Origin: Lonsdalea populi
GTDB lineage: Bacteria; Pseudomonadota; Gammaproteobacteria; Enterobacterales; Enterobacteriaceae
Direction: 5' to 3'
DNA length: 64,000 bases
Assembly: GCF_015999465.1 (NCBI RefSeq)
Contig: NZ_CP065534.1
Location: 3,472,001-3,536,000, forward strand
Position numbers and translations under genes: made by a program. Positions within the stretch are counted from its first letter, which is position 1. Every line of letters begins with the position of its first letter. The notes under the pieces are model-generated. The model saw only the letters and a program-made list of their open reading frames with translations. It searched no databases and was not told where the DNA came from. Positions 62,616 through 64,000 of this stretch are shown here, piece after piece.

Positions 62616-63533
62616 ATGTCTGTAAGCAAACCAATGAATGCCAAAAGCAGCACGCCGGATATACGCCGTGGCGCACTGAGGCAATTACTGAATAAAAAGA
62701 AATCAATTCGTGTTATGGAGGCTCATAGCCCATTATCCGCGCTGCTTATCGAAGAAGCAGTACATAGGGAAGGTGAGGACGAAATTAAATTCGACGCATT
62801 TTGGTCCAGTTCACTAACTGATTCTACATTACGGGGTCAGCCGGATACTGAATTATTGGATTACCACCGCCGTTTTACTGCAATTTCAGATATCTTTCAT
62901 GTGACCTCCAACCCTTTAATTTTCGACGGTGATACGGGAGGTCAGATAGAGCATTTATCCCACCATGTGCGTCAGGCTGAAAACCTGGGCGTTTCCGCCA
63001 TCATCATCGAGGACAAAACCGGTCTGAAGAAGAACTCGTTATTCGGCAATGACGTTAAACAGACCCAGGCGAGCGTTGAAGATTTCTGTGCAAAGCTGAC
63101 GTCTGCCAAGCGGGCTCAAGTGACGCCTGAATTCATGCTTATCGCCCGCATTGAAAGCCTGATTCTGGAGGCGGGAATGGAGGATGCAATCAACCGGGCC
63201 TTACGCTATGTAGAAGCCGGCGCCGACGGCATTATGATTCACAGCCGTTGCCAGACACCGGATGAGATTCTGGAATTCGCCAAAATATTCCGCAGCTATT
63301 ATCCAGAAATACCCTTGGTTTGCGTCCCAACAAGTTATAACAAAATAACATTCCAGCAACTTACCGATTACGGTTTTAATATTATTATTTATGCTAATCA
63401 CATGTTGCGGGCTTCTTATCCGGCGATGAAGAATATTCTTCCTGAAATTCTAAAACATGGGCGAACAAAAGAAATAGAAAGTCAATGCTTATCTATTAAG
63501 GAGATTCTGAATTTAATCCCCGGAACGAAATAA
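62616..63533 (+). CDS. pepM: Phosphoenolpyruvate mutase (phosphonate biosynthesis)
   Basis: A 305-residue enzyme of the isocitrate lyase/PEP mutase superfamily that rearranges PEP to phosphonopyruvate, the entry step to nearly all natural phosphonates. The diagnostic mutase motif EDKTGLKKNS (Glu132-Ser141, consensus EDKXXXXXNS) is intact; other active-site features are WSSSLTDS (65-70 region), the metal-ligand region FDGDTGG (Asp104, Asp106) and ARIESL (Arg178). The Asn140 and Ser141 of the gating loop separate mutase from phosphonopyruvate hydrolase and methylisocitrate lyase. An N-terminal extension of about 25 residues precedes the barrel. AGAGGA lies about 9 bases upstream. The gene is AT-rich relative to its left neighbours. 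Confidence 0.93.
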   Translation: MSVSKPMNAKSSTPDIRRGALRQLLNKKKSIRVMEAHSPLSALLIEEAVHREGEDEIKFDAFWSSSLTDSTLRGQPDTELLDYHRRFTAISDIFHVTSNPLIFDGDTGGQIEHLSHHVRQAENLGVSAIIIEDKTGLKKNSLFGNDVKQTQASVEDFCAKLTSAKRAQVTPEFMLIARIESLILEAGMEDAINRALRYVEAGADGIMIHSRCQTPDEILEFAKIFRSYYPEIPLVCVPTSYNKITFQQLTDYGFNIIIYANHMLRASYPAMKNILPEILKHGRTKEIESQCLSIKEILNLIPGTK

Positions 63534-63591
63534 TTATTCACCCACCAATATATTTTATTATTAACTACTTGGCCTTAAAAAGGAATTAATT

Positions 63592-64000
63592 ATGATTAGT
63601 CCTGAGGTTTTTTTGAGCCTTTTACGGCAAATGGGTATTCGTTTTTTTAGCGGAGTTCCTGATTCTTTATTAAAAGAGTTATGTTTGGCCGTTAATGGAA
63701 ATAAGGAATACATTCATCAATTGGCAAGTAATGAAGGAACAGCCGTAGGTATGGCTATTGGTTATCACCTTGCGACCAATTCGATACCTGCTGTTTATTT
63801 GCAGAACTCCGGTCTTGGAAATATCGTCAATCCGATCTGTTCTTTGGCATCGAAGGATGTTTTCGGGATTCCGTTACTGCTCATTATCGGCTGGCGCGGT
63901 GAAATTAAAGATGATGGAACGCAACTGCATGACGAGCCGCAGCACGTCATGCAGGGCCGGGTCACATTAGCGCAACTGGATGTTCTGGATATCCCATATC
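63592..64000 (+). CDS. ppd: Phosphonopyruvate decarboxylase, 3' truncated by the window edge
   Basis: The first 136 codons of a thiamine-diphosphate enzyme that decarboxylates phosphonopyruvate to phosphonoacetaldehyde, pulling the unfavourable mutase equilibrium forward. Family motifs visible: FFSGVPDSLLKELC, ASNEGTAVGMAIGYHLAT (with the ThDP-activating Glu), VYLQNSGLGNIVNPI and LLIIGWRGE followed by DEPQHVMQG. Sulfopyruvate decarboxylase is related, but pairing with pepM and the WRGE/DEPQH motifs favour this enzyme. AAAAAGGAAT precedes the ATG. It starts 58 bases after pepM on the same strand, so the two form one operon that continues past the edge. Confidence 0.92.
   Translation, partial: MISPEVFLSLLRQMGIRFFSGVPDSLLKELCLAVNGNKEYIHQLASNEGTAVGMAIGYHLATNSIPAVYLQNSGLGNIVNPICSLASKDVFGIPLLLIIGWRGEIKDDGTQLHDEPQHVMQGRVTLAQLDVLDIPY

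Overview
The window is a gene-dense, GC-rich enterobacterial chromosome segment. Almost every gene has a clear counterpart in Escherichia coli K-12, and many protein lengths match to within a few residues. Gene content, local order and the ArcZ sRNA point to Enterobacterales. The high GC, padC, the order dolP-mtgA and a yegUVW-type cassette suggest a plant-associated member of the Pectobacteriaceae (Brenneria, Lonsdalea or Dickeya level), but that genus-level placement is inference. I see no tRNA, 16S/23S rRNA, insertion sequence, prophage or CRISPR array.

Layout. 1-1746: end of yqhD, then dkgA. 1798-6125: a GntR regulator divergent from an overlapping cassette of ADP-ribosylglycohydrolase, NCS1 permease and PfkB kinase, which looks like a nucleoside or ribosyl-compound salvage unit. 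6145-16553: ftsP, plsC, parC, mdaB, a LysR regulator, parE, yqiA, cpdA and yqiB. 16555-21067: nudF, tolC, ygiB, ygiC. 21293-24481: a Sel1-type secreted protein, ygiD, and a LysR regulator divergent from the phenolic acid decarboxylase gene padC. 24628-25006: RNase P RNA. 25053-29582: rsmI, lpoA, yraN, diaA, dolP. 29887-34869: mtgA, elbB, the sRNA ArcZ and arcB, then yhcC. 35550-41441: glutamate synthase gltBD. 41503-45423: a possible gene remnant, sspBA, rpsI-rplM, zapE. 45646-48755: zapG, degQ, degS. 48843-53644: murA, ibaG and the mlaFEDCB phospholipid transport operon. 53919-62048: yrbG, kdsDC, lptCAB, rpoN, hpf, ptsN, rapZ, npr.

The most distinctive part is the right edge. After npr the sequence turns AT-rich (62160-62615), and then a PEP mutase gene (62616-63533) and the start of a phosphonopyruvate decarboxylase gene (63592 to the edge) appear. 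These are the two committed steps of phosphonate (C-P bond) biosynthesis, so a phosphonate gene cluster begins here and continues beyond the window. Its base composition differs from the neighbouring core genes, which suggests horizontal acquisition at the npr end of the rpoN operon.

Much of the rest serves the cell envelope: Kdo synthesis (kdsD, kdsC), LPS export (lptCAB), outer-membrane lipid asymmetry (mla), peptidoglycan (murA, mtgA, lpoA), envelope proteolysis (degQ, degS) and efflux (tolC). Nitrogen and PTS-Ntr control (rpoN, ptsN, npr, rapZ, gltBD) and redox control (arcB with ArcZ) are also present. Relative to E. coli K-12 the blocks murA-npr and mtgA-degS have exchanged order without changing strand.
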